DNA of 64,000 nucleotides from Orientallactaga sibirica (GCA_036365145.1 JAEOAD010000055.1:186001-250000), one strand, 5' to 3'. Positions 22,262-32,958 are shown, numbered from the stretch's first letter. The notes: generated from the sequence alone by a model not told the origin. A program made the numbers and translations.

Positions 22262-22653
22262 GGCTGGGCATGGTAGCACATGCCTTTTTTCCCCCTCAAC
22301 CTTAACTGCTAAGCCATCTCTCCAGCCCCTCTTTTCTTCCTTCCTTCCTTCCTTCCTTCCTTCCTTCCTTCCTTCCTTCTTCCTTCCTTCCTTTCTTTTT
22401 TTTTTTCCTTGAGACAGGGTGTTGAGGAAGAACATAAGGATATCTTATCGAACTCACGGCAATCCTCCTACCTCTGCCTCCCAAGTGCTGGGATTAAAGG
22501 CGTGCACCATCACGCCCAGCTCACATGCCTTTAATCCCAGCACTTCGGTGGCAGAGGTAGAAGGATCACTGTGAGTTCAAGGCCACCGTGAGACTACATA
22601 GTGAATTCCAGGTCAGCCTGGGCTAGAGCTAGACCCTAACAAAAAAAAAAAAA
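22262..22653 (+). mobile_element. B1 SINE interrupted by a chimeric insert
   Basis: The head lies at 22262-22287 and the rest at 22522-22653; the 11 bases CACATGCCTTT occur on both sides of the insert. Confidence 0.9.
22288..22521 (-). mobile_element. chimeric retro-insertion (B1 head + copied local fragment)
   Basis: On the minus strand the 234-bp insert begins with a B1 head (22521-22449) and switches to a near-copy of 20593-20437: TAAGATATCCTTATG, the GGAA repeat and a B2-like head. It ends in GAGGGGGAAAAAA at the target duplication CACATGCCTTT (22277-22287 and 22522-22532). The layout fits target-primed insertion with template switching. Confidence 0.75.
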
Positions 22654-22835
22654 GAAAGAAAAACCTGATGCTGACCTCTGGCCTTCACACACATGTGAAC
22701 ACATATACCTGTGCACCCACACAACACAAATGTGTACGCATGCCTACCACCTATGAAAAAATAAAACATTAAATGAGACACCAGGTCTCAGCTCCCATAA
22801 AGCTCCCCACCTCACTCTCCCAGCTCCCCACTCAC

Positions 22836-22918
22836 CGGCTGAACTACCAAGGACTCCTGGTCCTCCCGGGAGGTCGTAGCTACTCTCCAATGCTCCACAT
22901 GGCGGTCTGAGGTGGAAG
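22836..22918 (-). other. ARAP1: candidate ARAP1 non-coding 5' UTR exon (83 bp)
   Basis: On the minus strand a C/T-rich tract ending CTGTGTTCCCACAG precedes 83 bases, followed by CCG and a near-perfect donor GTGAGTGG. The piece lies between the CpG-rich promoter near 47.1 kb and the start-codon exon at 11.8 kb, in the right orientation. It is single-copy, unlike its surroundings. It holds one upstream ATG (GCCATGTGG) closed by TAG after six codons (MWSIGE). I infer a 5' UTR exon from splice signals and position only; no protein family match exists to support it. Confidence 0.4.
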
Positions 22919-23021
22919 CTGTGGGAACACAGGTGGGGAGAAAGTCCATGAGGCAGGGGATGCCAGGAGCAGGGAAAGAAGGGAGTGGGGAGGGATGGGG
23001 AAAACCAAAGAAAGAGGAAGA
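22836..23021. other. single-copy DNA around the candidate exon
   Basis: A rare SINE-free island in this part of the window; see the candidate 5' UTR exon. Confidence 0.5.
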
Positions 23022-23024
23022 AAG

Positions 23025-23205
23025 CACAGATGGAGAAGTGTAGAAAGAGAGAGTACAGGTGGAGAAGTGTAGAAAGAGAGAGTACAGATGGAGAAGTGGA
23101 GAAAGAGAGAGCACAGACGGAGAAGTGGAGAAAGAGAGAGCACAGACGGAGAAGTGGAGAAAGAGAGAGTACAGACAGAGAAGTGGAGAAAGAGCACAGA
23201 TGGAG
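23025..23205. repeat. minisatellite, 29-bp unit, about six copies
   Basis: GGAGAAGTG recurs every 29 bases (23061, 23090, 23119, 23148, 23177). Purine-rich on the plus strand and pyrimidine-rich on the ARAP1 sense strand. Since 29 is not a multiple of three, the long open frames here come from composition alone. Confidence 0.95.
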
Positions 23206-23590
23206 GGAGGCTCCAGGTGTCCAAGAAGAGGCAGTGGAGTTAGAGCTGGAGGGGGTGAAGAATGGGGGTGACCAGGACCTTCCAGAGGTGGGGTCACACA
23301 CACTAAAGGCTCAGGACGTCCAGTTCCTGGCCCTGCACAGGCTGGGACCCATAGTGGTGAGGATACCTACAGGACAATCTGTGAAAGGACCAGCCCAAGG
23401 ATGGTGGCTACTGGGTGGATACAGCTCCTAACAAGAGGTGCGGACCAGGGGACACAGGACCACCTCCACTAAGCCTGAGAACTGCAGAGTAGGCTGGAGG
23501 CAGAGGTGGGGCCATTGAGGCTGAAACATGAGATGCCAAGGGCTCACTCCTGAACCCATGGGGAAGTTGAGGAAAATGGGCCAATGGAGG
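23206..23590. other. single-copy DNA
   Basis: No repeat or exon recognised. Confidence 0.4.
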
Positions 23591-23636
23591 GTGGCCTCGA
23601 ACTCACGGTGATCCTCCTACCTCTGCCTCCTGAGTT
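23591..23636 (-). mobile_element. B1 SINE fragment
   Basis: Only the middle of the element (GTGGCCTCGAACTCACGGTG). Confidence 0.6.
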
Positions 23637-23639
23637 AAA

Positions 23640-23973
23640 TGTTTTAAAAATTTATTTGGAGCCAGGCATGGTGGCACATGCCTTTAATCCCAGCACTCGG
23701 GAGGCAGAGGTAGGAGGATCGCCATGAGTTCGAGGCCACCCTGAGACTACATAGTGAATTCCAGGTCAGCCTGGACCAGAGTGAAACCCTACCTCCAAAA
23801 AAACAAAAATTTATTTGGTGGTACGGGTATATGGGCACACCAGGGTCTCTTGCCATGCCAGAGGCATGTGCCACTTTTTGCATCTTGCTTTACATAGGTG
23901 ACTAAGGAACTGAAACCAAGCTGGCAGGCTTTGCAAGCAAGTGCCTGTAACTACTGAGCCATCTTCCCGGCTC
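23640..23973 (-). mobile_element. B2-like SINE split by a B1
   Basis: Tail side at 23640-23659, body from 23819; GAGCCATCTTCCCGGCTCC head. Confidence 0.7.
23660..23804 (+). mobile_element. B1 SINE, nested, with target duplication
   Basis: AAAAATTTATTTGG flanks both ends (23646-23659 and 23805-23818). Confidence 0.92.
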
Positions 23974-23987
23974 CTAACATGAGGTTT

Positions 23988-24199
23988 TTTTTTTGTTTGT
24001 TTTTGAGAGAAGCAGATAGAGAATGGGCGCACCAGCAGCCTCTCAGCCTCTGTAAACAAACTCCAGAAGTGTGCACAAGGGCAACATTGCGCCCTTGCAT
24101 CACTTTTGTGTCTGGCTAAACGTGGGACCTGGAGAATTGGATGAGCGTTCTTAGGCTTCACAGGCAGGTGCCTTAACCGCTAAGCCATCTCTCCAGCTC
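23988..24199 (-). mobile_element. B2-like SINE, long subfamily
   Basis: Long-type body without the duplicated GATTGGAACC block. Confidence 0.85.
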
Positions 24200-24315
24200 A
24201 ACATACAGTTCTTGAGTATTTGAAATGTAATCCCCAAAATGAGATGCACTGCATTCTAAACACAAAGGATTTAGAAAACTTAATACAAAGAAAAGTGAAA
24301 TATCTCAGTTTTAGT

Positions 24316-24452
24316 CAGGTGTGATGACTTACATCTATAATTACAGCACTTGGGGAGACTGAGGTAGAAGGATCATTGTGACTTCAAGGTCAGCCTGGGC
24401 TACTAAGTGAGTTCCAGGTCAGCCTGGGCTATAGTCAGACCCCAGTTCAAGA
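24316..24452 (+). mobile_element. old B1 SINE
   Basis: Diverged (CATCTATAATTACAGCACTT). Confidence 0.65.
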
Positions 24453-24472
24453 TTTTTTTAATCTCATGTTGG

Positions 24473-24630
24473 CTGGGTGTGATGGTGCATGCCTTTAATC
24501 CCAGCACTAGGGAGGCAGAGATAGGAGGATTGCTGTGAGTTCAAGGCCAACCTGAGACTACATAGTGAATTCCAGGTCAGCCTGAGCTAGAGTGAGACCC
24601 TACCTCAAAAAAAAAAAAAAAAAAAAAAAT
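24473..24630 (+). mobile_element. B1 SINE
   Basis: Full monomer, 23-base A tract. Confidence 0.9.
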
Positions 24631-24632
24631 CT

Positions 24633-24845
24633 TGGGCTGGAGAGATGGCTTAGTGGTTAAGGTACTTGCCTGTGAAGCCTAAGGACTCATATTCGAATCT
24701 CCAGGTCCCACGAAAGCCAGGGGAACAGTGATGCAAGTGTGCAAGGTCTCACATTTGCACAAGGGGGTGCACGTGTCTGGAGTTCGATTTCAGTGGCTGG
24801 AGACCCTGGCACACCAATTCTCTCTCTCACTCTTGCATTAAAAAA
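24633..24845 (+). mobile_element. B2-like SINE
   Basis: Long-body variant with GTGCAAGGTCTCACATTTGC. Confidence 0.88.
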
Positions 24846-24857
24846 GTGGGGGGGGGG

Positions 24858-25076
24858 GGCTGGAGAGATGGCTTAGCAGTTAAAGCGTTTGCCTGCAAAG
24901 TCAAAGGATCCCAGTTCGATTCTCCAGGACCCACGAAAGCCAGATGCACAAAAGGGCACACACATCTGGAGCTCATTTGCAGTGGCTGGAGGCCCTGGTG
25001 TGCTAGGTCTCTCTCTGCATCTCTGTGTCTCTCCCTCTTTCTCTCTTAAATAAATAAATAACATATTTTTTTAAAA
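24858..25076 (+). mobile_element. B2-like SINE
   Basis: Preceded by a 12-base G run and complete to its AAATAAATAAA tail. Confidence 0.9.
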
Positions 25077-25085
25077 AGGGAGGTT

Positions 25086-25335
25086 GCTGGAGAGATGGCT
25101 TAGTGGCTAAGCGCTTGCCTGTGAATCCTAAGGACCCCGGTTCGAGGTTTGATTCCTCAGTACCCACATGAGCCAGATGCACAAGGTAACGCATGCATCT
25201 GGAGTTCATTTGCAGTGTTTGGAGGCCCTGGTGTACCCAGTCTCTCTCTCTCTCTCTCTCTGCATCTTTCTCTGTCTCTCTCTCTCTCTCTCAAATAAAT
25301 AAAAATAAACAAAAGTAAAAAAATAAATTAAATAA
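25086..25335 (+). mobile_element. B2-like SINE
   Basis: Third copy in tandem; CT-rich region enlarged. Confidence 0.9.
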
Positions 25336-25515
25336 AGCCAGGCATGGTGGTGCACGCCTTTAACCCCAGCACTCGGGAGGCAGAGGTAGGAGGATCACCG
25401 TGAGTTCAAGGCCACCCTGAGACTACATAGTTAATTCCAGGTCAGCCTGGGCCAGAGTGAGACCCTACCTCGAAAAACCAAAATAAATAAATAAATAAAT
25501 AAAATAAATAAAAAT
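25336..25515 (+). mobile_element. B1 SINE
   Basis: Full monomer with an (AAAT)n tail. Confidence 0.9.
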
Positions 25516-25563
25516 GCAGTCTGTTGGGCTTGCCTCAAAAAAAAAAAAAAAAAAAAAACCTCA

Positions 25564-25770
25564 TACTAGAGATGGCTCAGAAGTTAAAGGTCTTGCTTGC
25601 AAAGTGGACCATCCTGGTTCAATGCACAAATTGGCACATGTATCTGAAGTTTGTTTGTAACAGTAAGGGATCCAGGAGCATTCTCCCCCAGCACTTGGGA
25701 GGTTGAGGTAGGAGCATCGCCGTGAGCTTGAGGCCAGCCTGGGCTAGAGTGAGACCCTGCCTTGAAAAAA
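25564..25770 (+). mobile_element. B2-like SINE remnant joined to a B1 fragment
   Basis: The degenerate B2-like part to ~25688 runs straight into the last two thirds of a B1 (AGCACTTGGGAGGTTGAGG). Confidence 0.55.
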
Positions 25771-26008
25771 TTCCAAAATAAATAATAAAAAGTAATTTAA
25801 AAAAAAAATCTCAATTTCTTCCTATTTATTACATGATGAATGATAGTATTGTGATGCTGAGGCTGAAAATACTATTAATACTACTTTTAAAATTATTTGG
25901 TATTTTTATTTGTATGTGTGGTGTGCACAAGTGTTTGTGTATGTGCATGTGTGTGCATATACACGCCAGCGCACATAGAGCCAGAGTTAGCCTTAAGAAT
26001 ACCATCAG

Positions 26009-26244
26009 GGCTGGAGAGATGGCTTAGCAGTTAAGCACTTGTCTGTGAAGCTAAAGGACCCTGGTTTGAGGTTCGATTCCCCAGTACCCACGTAAGCCAG
26101 ATGCACAAGGTGGCGCAGGCATCTGGAGTTCGTTTGCAGTGGCTGGAGGCCCTGGTACATCCATTCTCTCTCCCTCTCTGCCTCCTTCTCTGTCTGTCGC
26201 TCTCAAAAAAAAAAAAAAAAAAAGTTACCTTTAAAAAAATATAT
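26009..26244 (+). mobile_element. B2-like SINE, nested, with target duplication
   Basis: ACCATCAG flanks both ends (26001-26008 and 26245-26252). Confidence 0.9.
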
Positions 26245-26252
26245 ACCATCAG

Positions 26253-26392
26253 TCGGGCGTGGAGGCACATGCTTTTAATCCCAGCACTTAGGAGGATAGC
26301 TGTGACTTCCAAGCCACTCTGGGACTACATAGTGAATTCCAGGTCAGCCTGGGCTAGAGTGAGACCCTACCTCGAAAAACAAAACAACAACA
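26253..26392 (+). mobile_element. B1 SINE, nested
   Basis: It lacks the CTCGGGAGGCAGAG segment; ATCAG lies on both sides. Confidence 0.85.
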
Positions 26393-26728
26393 ATCAGGAA
26401 TACCACCCCCCCCTTGAAGACAAGGTTGCTCACTGGCCTGGAGCTCACCAATTAAGTTAGACTGGCTAGCTAGCAAGCCCTTGGGATCCCCTTGTCTCCG
26501 CCTCCCCATACTAGGCATTGACAAAGGTTCCGGGAATCAAACTCAGGTTCTCATTCTTGCAAAGCCAGTGCTTTACCAACTGACTGAGCTGGCAAGCCCT
26601 TTATCACCACGTTGCTTCCCAGCCTCCTACTTCTCCAAATGTGCCTACCAGCAAATTACATTGTACTTTCAGTTTGCACCACATTATTTTTTTATTTATC
26701 ATTTTTTATTTATTATTTTATTTATTAT

Positions 26729-26981
26729 TATTTTTTTTGGAGAGAGACAGAGAGAGAGGGAGAGGAAGACAGATAGAGATGGGCGCGCCAGCAGTGTCTC
26801 AGCTGCTGTGAACCAAATCCAGATGTGTGCACCCTCTTATGGTCAAGTGTGGCATTGCGCCCTTGCGTCACTTTGCATCTGGCTAAAGGTGGGACCTGGA
26901 GATTGGAACTGCTGGAGATTGGAACCAGCGTTCTTAGACTTAGGAGGCAGGCGCCTTAACTGCTAAGCCATCTCTCCAGCC
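26729..26981 (-). mobile_element. B2-like SINE, long subfamily with duplicated block
   Basis: It has GGAGATTGGAACTGCTGGAG then GATTGGAACC; preceded by an ATTTATT-rich stretch. Confidence 0.9.
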
Positions 26982-26987
26982 CTATTA

Positions 26988-27215
26988 TTATTATTTTAAT
27001 ATTTTATTTTTATTTATTTGACATTGAAAGAGAGGGGGAGAGAGAGAAAAAAAGAAAGAGAGAATGGGTACTCTAGGGCCTCCAGCCACTGCAAACAAAC
27101 TCCAGATGAGTGCACCACCTTGTGCATCTGGCTTACGTGGGTCCTGGGAAATAGAACCTGGGTCATTTGGCTTTGTGGGCAAATGCCTTAACCACTAAGC
27201 CATCCCTCCAGCCCC
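26988..27215 (-). mobile_element. B2-like SINE
   Basis: First of four consecutive minus-strand copies. Confidence 0.88.
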
Positions 27216-27223
27216 ATGCATTA

Positions 27224-27452
27224 CTTTTTAAAAAATATTTTATTTTTATTTATTTATTTGAGAGATGGAAAGAGGCAGAGTGAGTGAGAGAGAGAGGGGG
27301 CACACCAGGGCTTCCAGCCACTGCAAATGAACTCCAGATGCATGCACTACCTTGTGCATCTGGCTTACATGGGTCCTGGGGAATCAAGCCTCAAACTGGG
27401 GTCCTTAAGCTTCACAGGCAAGCATTTAACCATTAGGCCATCTCTCCAGGCC
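27224..27452 (-). mobile_element. B2-like SINE
   Basis: It carries the AAGCCTCAAAC body variant. Confidence 0.88.
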
Positions 27453-27455
27453 CTT

Positions 27456-27679
27456 TTAAAAAATTGTTTTTATTTATATTTTATTTATGAGAGATAGAAG
27501 AAGGAGAGAGAGGGAGGGAAAGAGAAAGAATGGGCGCACCAGGGCCTCCAGCCACTTCAAATGAACTCCAGATGTGTGCGCCACCTGTGCATCTGGCTTA
27601 TGTGGGTCCTGGGGGATTGAACCTGGGTCTTTTGGCTTTGCAGGCAAGTGCCTTAACCACTAAGCCATTTCTCCAGCCC
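27456..27679 (-). mobile_element. B2-like SINE
   Basis: Complete copy, low divergence. Confidence 0.88.
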
Positions 27680-27721
27680 GCATTACTTTTTTAAATAGTG
27701 CTTTATAGGTTTTGATTGTTT

Positions 27722-27949
27722 TTTAATTTTTTAAAATACATTTTGTTTATTTATTTATTTGAGAGACAGAAAGAGGCAAAGAGAAAGGGAGAGAGAGAAT
27801 GGGCATGCCAGGGCCTCTGGCCACTGCAAACAAACTCCAGATGTGTGCGCCCCCTTGTGCATCTGGCTTTCGTGGGTCCTGGAGAGTAGAACCAGGATCC
27901 TTTGGCCTTGCAGGCAAATGCCTTAACCACTAAGCCATCTCTCCAGCCC
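27722..27949 (-). mobile_element. B2-like SINE
   Basis: Complete copy ending in CATCTCTCCAGCCC. Confidence 0.88.
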
Positions 27950-27954
27950 TTGAT

Positions 27955-28106
27955 TTTTTTTTTTTTTTTTTTGAGGTATGGTTTCACTCTAGTCCAGGCT
28001 GACCTGAATTCACTCTGTAGTCTCAGGGTGACCTCGAACTCACAGTGATCCTCCTATCTCTGCCTCCTAAAGGCTGGGATTAAAGGTGTGCGCCACCAAA
28101 CCCAGG
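27955..28106 (-). mobile_element. B1 SINE
   Basis: T tract followed by GGTATGGTTTCACTCTAG. Confidence 0.88.
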
Positions 28107-28116
28107 AGGGTTTGAT

Positions 28117-28334
28117 ATTTTTAAAATATATTTATTTATTTGCAAGGAGAGAGAGACAGAGACAGAGAGACAGAAAGACAAAATGGATGCACCAGGGCCT
28201 CTAGCCTCTGCAAATGAATTCCAGACGCATGCACCACTTTGTGCATCTGGCTTTACATGGTTACTGGGGAACCAAATCCAGGTTGTTAGGCTTTGCAGAC
28301 AAGTGTCTTAACCAATGAGCCATCCCTTTAGTCC
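28117..28334 (-). mobile_element. B2-like SINE
   Basis: Slightly diverged head (GAGCCATCCCTTTAGTCC). Confidence 0.85.
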
Positions 28335-28339
28335 ATATT

Positions 28340-28495
28340 TTGGTATTTAATTAGCATATACTAATTATACATAAGGGGTTTCACTATATTTTATACATGG
28401 ATATAATGTAGTTCAATCACATTCACCTCCTATTACCCTCTCTTGACCCTCCCACTTTTATTGCTTATTCCCTTTCTCTTCCCAACTTGTCCCCG
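28340..28495. mobile_element. possible LINE-1 3' fragment
   Basis: AT-rich text such as TTTTATACATGGATATAATG followed by CCTATTACCCTCTCTTGACC resembles old rodent L1 3' ends. No reverse-transcriptase coding is present. Confidence 0.3.
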
Positions 28496-28496
28496 G

Positions 28497-28832
28497 TAGT
28501 GATTTGATTCAGGTGTCCCCCATAAACTTAGGTGTTCTGAATGCTACGTTCCCAGCTGATGGAATTAAACCCTCCTGGGGGCAGTGTATTCTTGGGGGCG
28601 GGCTTATGGGTGTTATAGCCAGTGTCTCCATGCCAGTGTTTGGCACACTCTCCTGTTGCTGTTGTCCATCTGATATTGGCCAGGAGGTGATGTCCACCCT
28701 CTGCTCATGCCACTGCTTTCTTCTGCCATCATGGAGTTTCCCCTCAAGTCTGTAAGCCAAAATAAACCTTTTTCCCACAAGCTGTTCTTGGTCTGGTGAC
28801 TTCTGCCAGCGATGCAAACCTGATTGCAACAT
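28497..28832 (+). mobile_element. solitary LTR, MaLR-like
   Basis: It opens GATTTGATTCAGGTGTCCCC and holds AATAAACC at ~28761 followed by GCTGTTCTTGGTCTGGTGAC. Same family as the inverted copy at 19778-20107. Confidence 0.7.
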
Positions 28833-28834
28833 CC

Positions 28835-29608
28835 CCCCCCCCCTTCTACTTTCATGACTTTTTTTGTGTGTGTGACTAAGGAATTTAATTAAAGTTCATT
28901 ACAGGAACATAGGTGAGGGGCTATTAACAGGAGCATGGCAATACCACTGAAGAAAATGTCTCTCCCTCCTCCCCCAGCAATCAGCAATAGATTCTGAGGT
29001 GGAGGCGGGGGTGTGTGTCGGTTTCTGCTTTTATTTTTTTCTTAGATAGGGTAGGCCTCTTTCCTGATCTTCCTGCCTTGAGCTCTGGGATGACAGTTGT
29101 CACCATGTCATCATGTCCGGCTCTTGCACTGGACATGCAGCTGGAGAGGCAGCTCTCCACTCAGCCACTCTGCTTGCTGCCTCTCAGAAGGGAGTGAACA
29201 CAAAGGGACACCTGCTAAGGGCTGGTGATGGTCCCGACCTTGCTGCTGGACCAGCCAGGGCTGGGAAACAGGAACCTTTTCTTCTTCCTGAGAACGGGCC
29301 CCTCTCAAGTTCCTATTATTGCATTAAAGGGTGCTTGCTGGCTGAAGTCAGAGACCCAGGGATGCTGGCATTAAAGGCCCCTGGCAGCCTTGGGACAGCA
29401 CTATTCAAGGGCTGGAAGCATGATCCAGAAGCTTCTTGGACTCTCAGACTGGACCAGCAAACGCAGCCTGGGGGTCCTCACCAGGCTGGGTCAGGTGGCA
29501 GTCTCTGCTGAGGCCAAGAAGGCAAGGGCACTATGTCCTCTGTTTACTGAAAATCAGGGGTTTTAGCAACGAATTCTGACTTTCTAAACAACATTAATAT
29601 ATTATATA
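28835..29608. other. non-SINE DNA
   Basis: No gene or named repeat recognised; an open frame at 29113-29511 has no recognisable protein features. Confidence 0.4.
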
Positions 29609-29805
29609 ATTTGGGCTGGAGAGATGGCTTAGTGGGTTAAGGTGCTTGCCTGTGAAGCCTAAGGACCCAGGTTTGATTCCCCAGTACCCATGTAAAGCCA
29701 GATGCATAAGGTGGTGCATGCATCTGGAGTTCTTATGCAGTGGCTAGAGGTCCTGGCAGGCCCATTCTCTCTCTGTTTGCAAATAAATAGAAATATTTTA
29801 AAAAC
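29609..29805 (+). mobile_element. B2-like SINE
   Basis: Short CT-rich part and a plain AAATAAATAG tail. Confidence 0.88.
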
Positions 29806-32799
29806 ACATATAACTTGATAGCTGACCTTTTTGGAACCCCCTTAAATTGTATCCCCAGGTTTACCCTCACCCTTTGAGGCAGGGACTCTGCAGAGGCATC
29901 ATCATGATGAACAGCCATAGCTGGGGTGGGCCCCCCCCCACACACACACACATTCACTTCAAGATCACCTCAGACCTGCACAGCCACCCACCATCCTGCC
30001 TAGCTCCTCCCTGGAGTATCAAGCCTAGGCTGGCAGGATTCCTCCTGTCCCCAAGTTCTAGAGGGGCTCCCATGCCCTCAAGAGCTCCTCAGCCTGTCTT
30101 TTACTGTGGTCTAGCCCTGCCACTTACAGATGAAGAAACAATCACCTCAATGAGGAAGTGACTTGTCCAAATGCTTGGTGACATACCCCAAGCCTCAGCC
30201 AGCCTGGGCTGACCCACCCACAACTTCCATGTCACTTCCTACACCAGCAATAGTCTAGCATAGGGGAGCCCCCGAAACTATCAGCTGACAATGAGTCAAC
30301 AGCAACATCCCCCCTTGGTGGGGACCCTCCAGGCCACCTCCTCCAGACAGTCTTCCTTGACTGCCCTCATATCAGCCTCCTGGGCTCTGAAGATGACCCA
30401 CACAGCTCAGCATTGCTTCTGCGCCATCTTCCTTCCACTCTGGTTGCTCTGTTTATGCCATCCACCTCTTTCCAATCTCCCAACATGGCCTGGGGGGGCC
30501 TGAGTCACCCAGCAAGATGACCCAGAGCCGTGGCTGATGCCAGGCACACTCTGCTTCTCTAAGTGCCACTGTGGCCCCAGCCCCTGCCAGATTCTCACCT
30601 CTGTCTCCTCCTTTTTCAGTGATCCCAAGGTTGGGACTTCCACCCGCATGTCACATGGATAAGATGGGAGACTTACCCAGTTTCCTTCCTGCAGCCCACA
30701 AGACTGCTCTGTGCAGCAGGCAGACGGAGCTTCTAGATAGGGTTTCTGACCTGAGCACTAGCCCGGGGAGGTTGCTAGCTTGCCGGGTGGAGAAAGGAAG
30801 GATGCTGTTCAGCACAAAGGGAACTGAATGTGTGAGGCCCAGGGACACGCAGGGAAGGACCGATCCAGAGATGGACAGTCCCCCATGGGGTAGGAAGAGA
30901 GGCCATCCAGAGGTCTGGGGACCAGCTGCTGGTCACCTGTGGAGTCTGCTGGCTGTGTGGGTGTGCCCCTCCCTCTGGGATGGGATGTCTTTGCATTCTG
31001 GTTTGCATGAGTGAGTCAAGCAGTCAGGCAGCCTTAAAGGGCTGCATTCCTTCTACCCTCGGCTCTAGAAGCCCTGTGGACAAGGCCAACGCCCAGACCA
31101 CAGCCCCTCTGCATCAGATTCTACTAATGGGGCTTCAAGGGGAGACCAAACTTTGAGGAGAGAGGGAGAGAAAGAAGGTAAGCTCAGGTCCAGCTGAGGC
31201 CTCGGCTGTCCCCTCCTCCCTGCTGTGCAGCCCCACCCCTTGTCCCCCAGTTTTCCCAACCCAGGCAGCTGGGCCAAGATCTCAGTACCCAGACCTCAGG
31301 AAACCCCTCGGAGCCCTCCACAGAGCCACCTAGGTCTACAAACCACACCCTCCACACCACAAGTGCACCCTCCACACCCTACACAGGCCTCCCACCCACC
31401 CAGCAGCCACATGGCAGAGTTGGTGGGTCACAAGCTCCCACCAATAACCCAAGGGCACACGACTGCCCCAGAGCCCTGCATGACTGCCCCCAAAGGCCCA
31501 CACCATTGTCCTAGAGCCCTACACAACTTCCCCAGTACCCCCACATGCCAAACACCCTGCCCTACCCCTAGCTGGCCTGATAGTCAGGTGATACCTGTGG
31601 CAGGGCCACCCCTCCTGAGTACCCGCTTCCTCTCTGGGCTTCCGTAGGACTCTGAAAGCTCCCGCTAGCACGAGAGAAGCCTTGGAGACACTTCCTGTAG
31701 CTATGAGGAACTAGGTGGGGGCTGGGTTCCCAGCCCAGAGGGTGCAGAAGTGACACCCACCACCACCACCACTACCAAACCAGCTGCCTCTATACCAAGG
31801 CAGCGAACACAGGGGGTGGAACATACAGCAGATGATGAGCCCCTGGGCCAAGCAGCTCTACCCTCCCCTCAGGAGGGACTGGAGGTTGTATCTCATGGGT
31901 CCCATGAAGGTTTCCTAAGGGCTCCTGCAATAGTCCTACTGTCTCTGCGTGGCTCCAGAAGCAAGGTCCTCCCATCCTGTCTGGGATGGGGCCTGATATC
32001 TGGGAGCCCCCGGAGTGCTAGCAGTGCCCACCAGGTCTGGGTGAATGAAAGACTGCCTAAGCCACTTAGTGAGAGCTGGCATCTCTCTACCAGGAGAAGT
32101 CCTTGAGCTCCAAGCCTGGGCCCTGGGCCCACCCTGGGTGTGAGACAAGCGCAGCTCCAGTCTGGCTCCACCTCTTCTTGCTTGAAGCCATGAGCAGGTC
32201 ACCTCCTGTTCTGGGCCACAGTTTTCCCATCCACAAAGCAGAGTTTTCTGTCCCTGCCTCACAGAGACCAGCACACGGATGACCAGGACATGTCACCTCA
32301 AGTGTACCAGATACCACACCTGTGTCTTCTAACTCACCCAACGGTAGTCCCTTCTTGTCCTTAGTCTCAAGGCCATGGCTGGTTCTGTCTGGAGCAGCTC
32401 TTGCTGCTGGGCTGTGGCCAGGTTCTTGTCAAGAGACCCGGCAGTCTGAAGGCTCAGGTCCCCTGGCCACCGGTGAGTCAATTCCAACATGACCTCCCGC
32501 ACAGCTCCACCCTGCCAGCTGGACTTGGGCTTGCAGCACAGACACCACACAATGACCTATCTGACTCTGAACTGGCCAGCTCTCGGCCGCTCCCCTCTTC
32601 TGACATCAGAGACACCCCAACCCAGGTGGGGCCCTTAAACAAATTAGAAAAAAAAAAAAAGCCTCTTCTCCCAGAACCCCAGCCAGGGCATGCAGCTCAA
32701 CAAGCAGAGGACAAGATAACATTTCTTAGTTCTCACCGCCCGGAACCCTTGGACAGGGTACAACAAGGATGTCCACCCACAGCAGAAGGCCTGGTAAAA
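29806..32799. other. 3 kb of single-copy DNA, ARAP1 5' intron
   Basis: No B1 or B2-like element. Possible MIR remnants at 30110-30195 and 32145-32275. GC-rich, with several splice-like sites but no exon I can defend. Confidence 0.5.
32145..32275 (-). mobile_element. MIR remnant
   Basis: Contains GAGCAGGTCACCTCC and CACAGTTTTCCCATCCACAA, the reversed MIR core. Confidence 0.5.
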
Positions 32800-32958
32800 G
32801 GATTTTTTTTTTTTTAATTTTCAAGGTAGGGCCTCACTCTAGCCTAGGCTGACCTGGAATTCACTATGTAGTCTCAAGCTGGCCTCAAACTTACAGCAAT
32901 CCTCCTACCTCTGCCTCCCAAGTGCTGGGGTTAAAGGCGTGCACCACCATGTCCATCT
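32800..32958 (-). mobile_element. B1 SINE
   Basis: Full length with a T tract. Confidence 0.9.

Larger units (their letters stand above)
25905..26602 (-). mobile_element. B4/RSINE1-like SINE split by two SINEs
   Basis: GT-rich end at 25905-26008, then after the inserts GACTGGCTAGCTAGCAAGCC and the reversed ID-like head ACTGACTGAGCTGGCAAGCC. Confidence 0.65.

Noticed and set aside
22744..23301. 185- and 163-residue minus-strand open frames with repeated LSLSPLL-like text
   Set aside because: They are translations of the pyrimidine-rich 29-bp minisatellite. The unit length is not a multiple of three and no domain is present.
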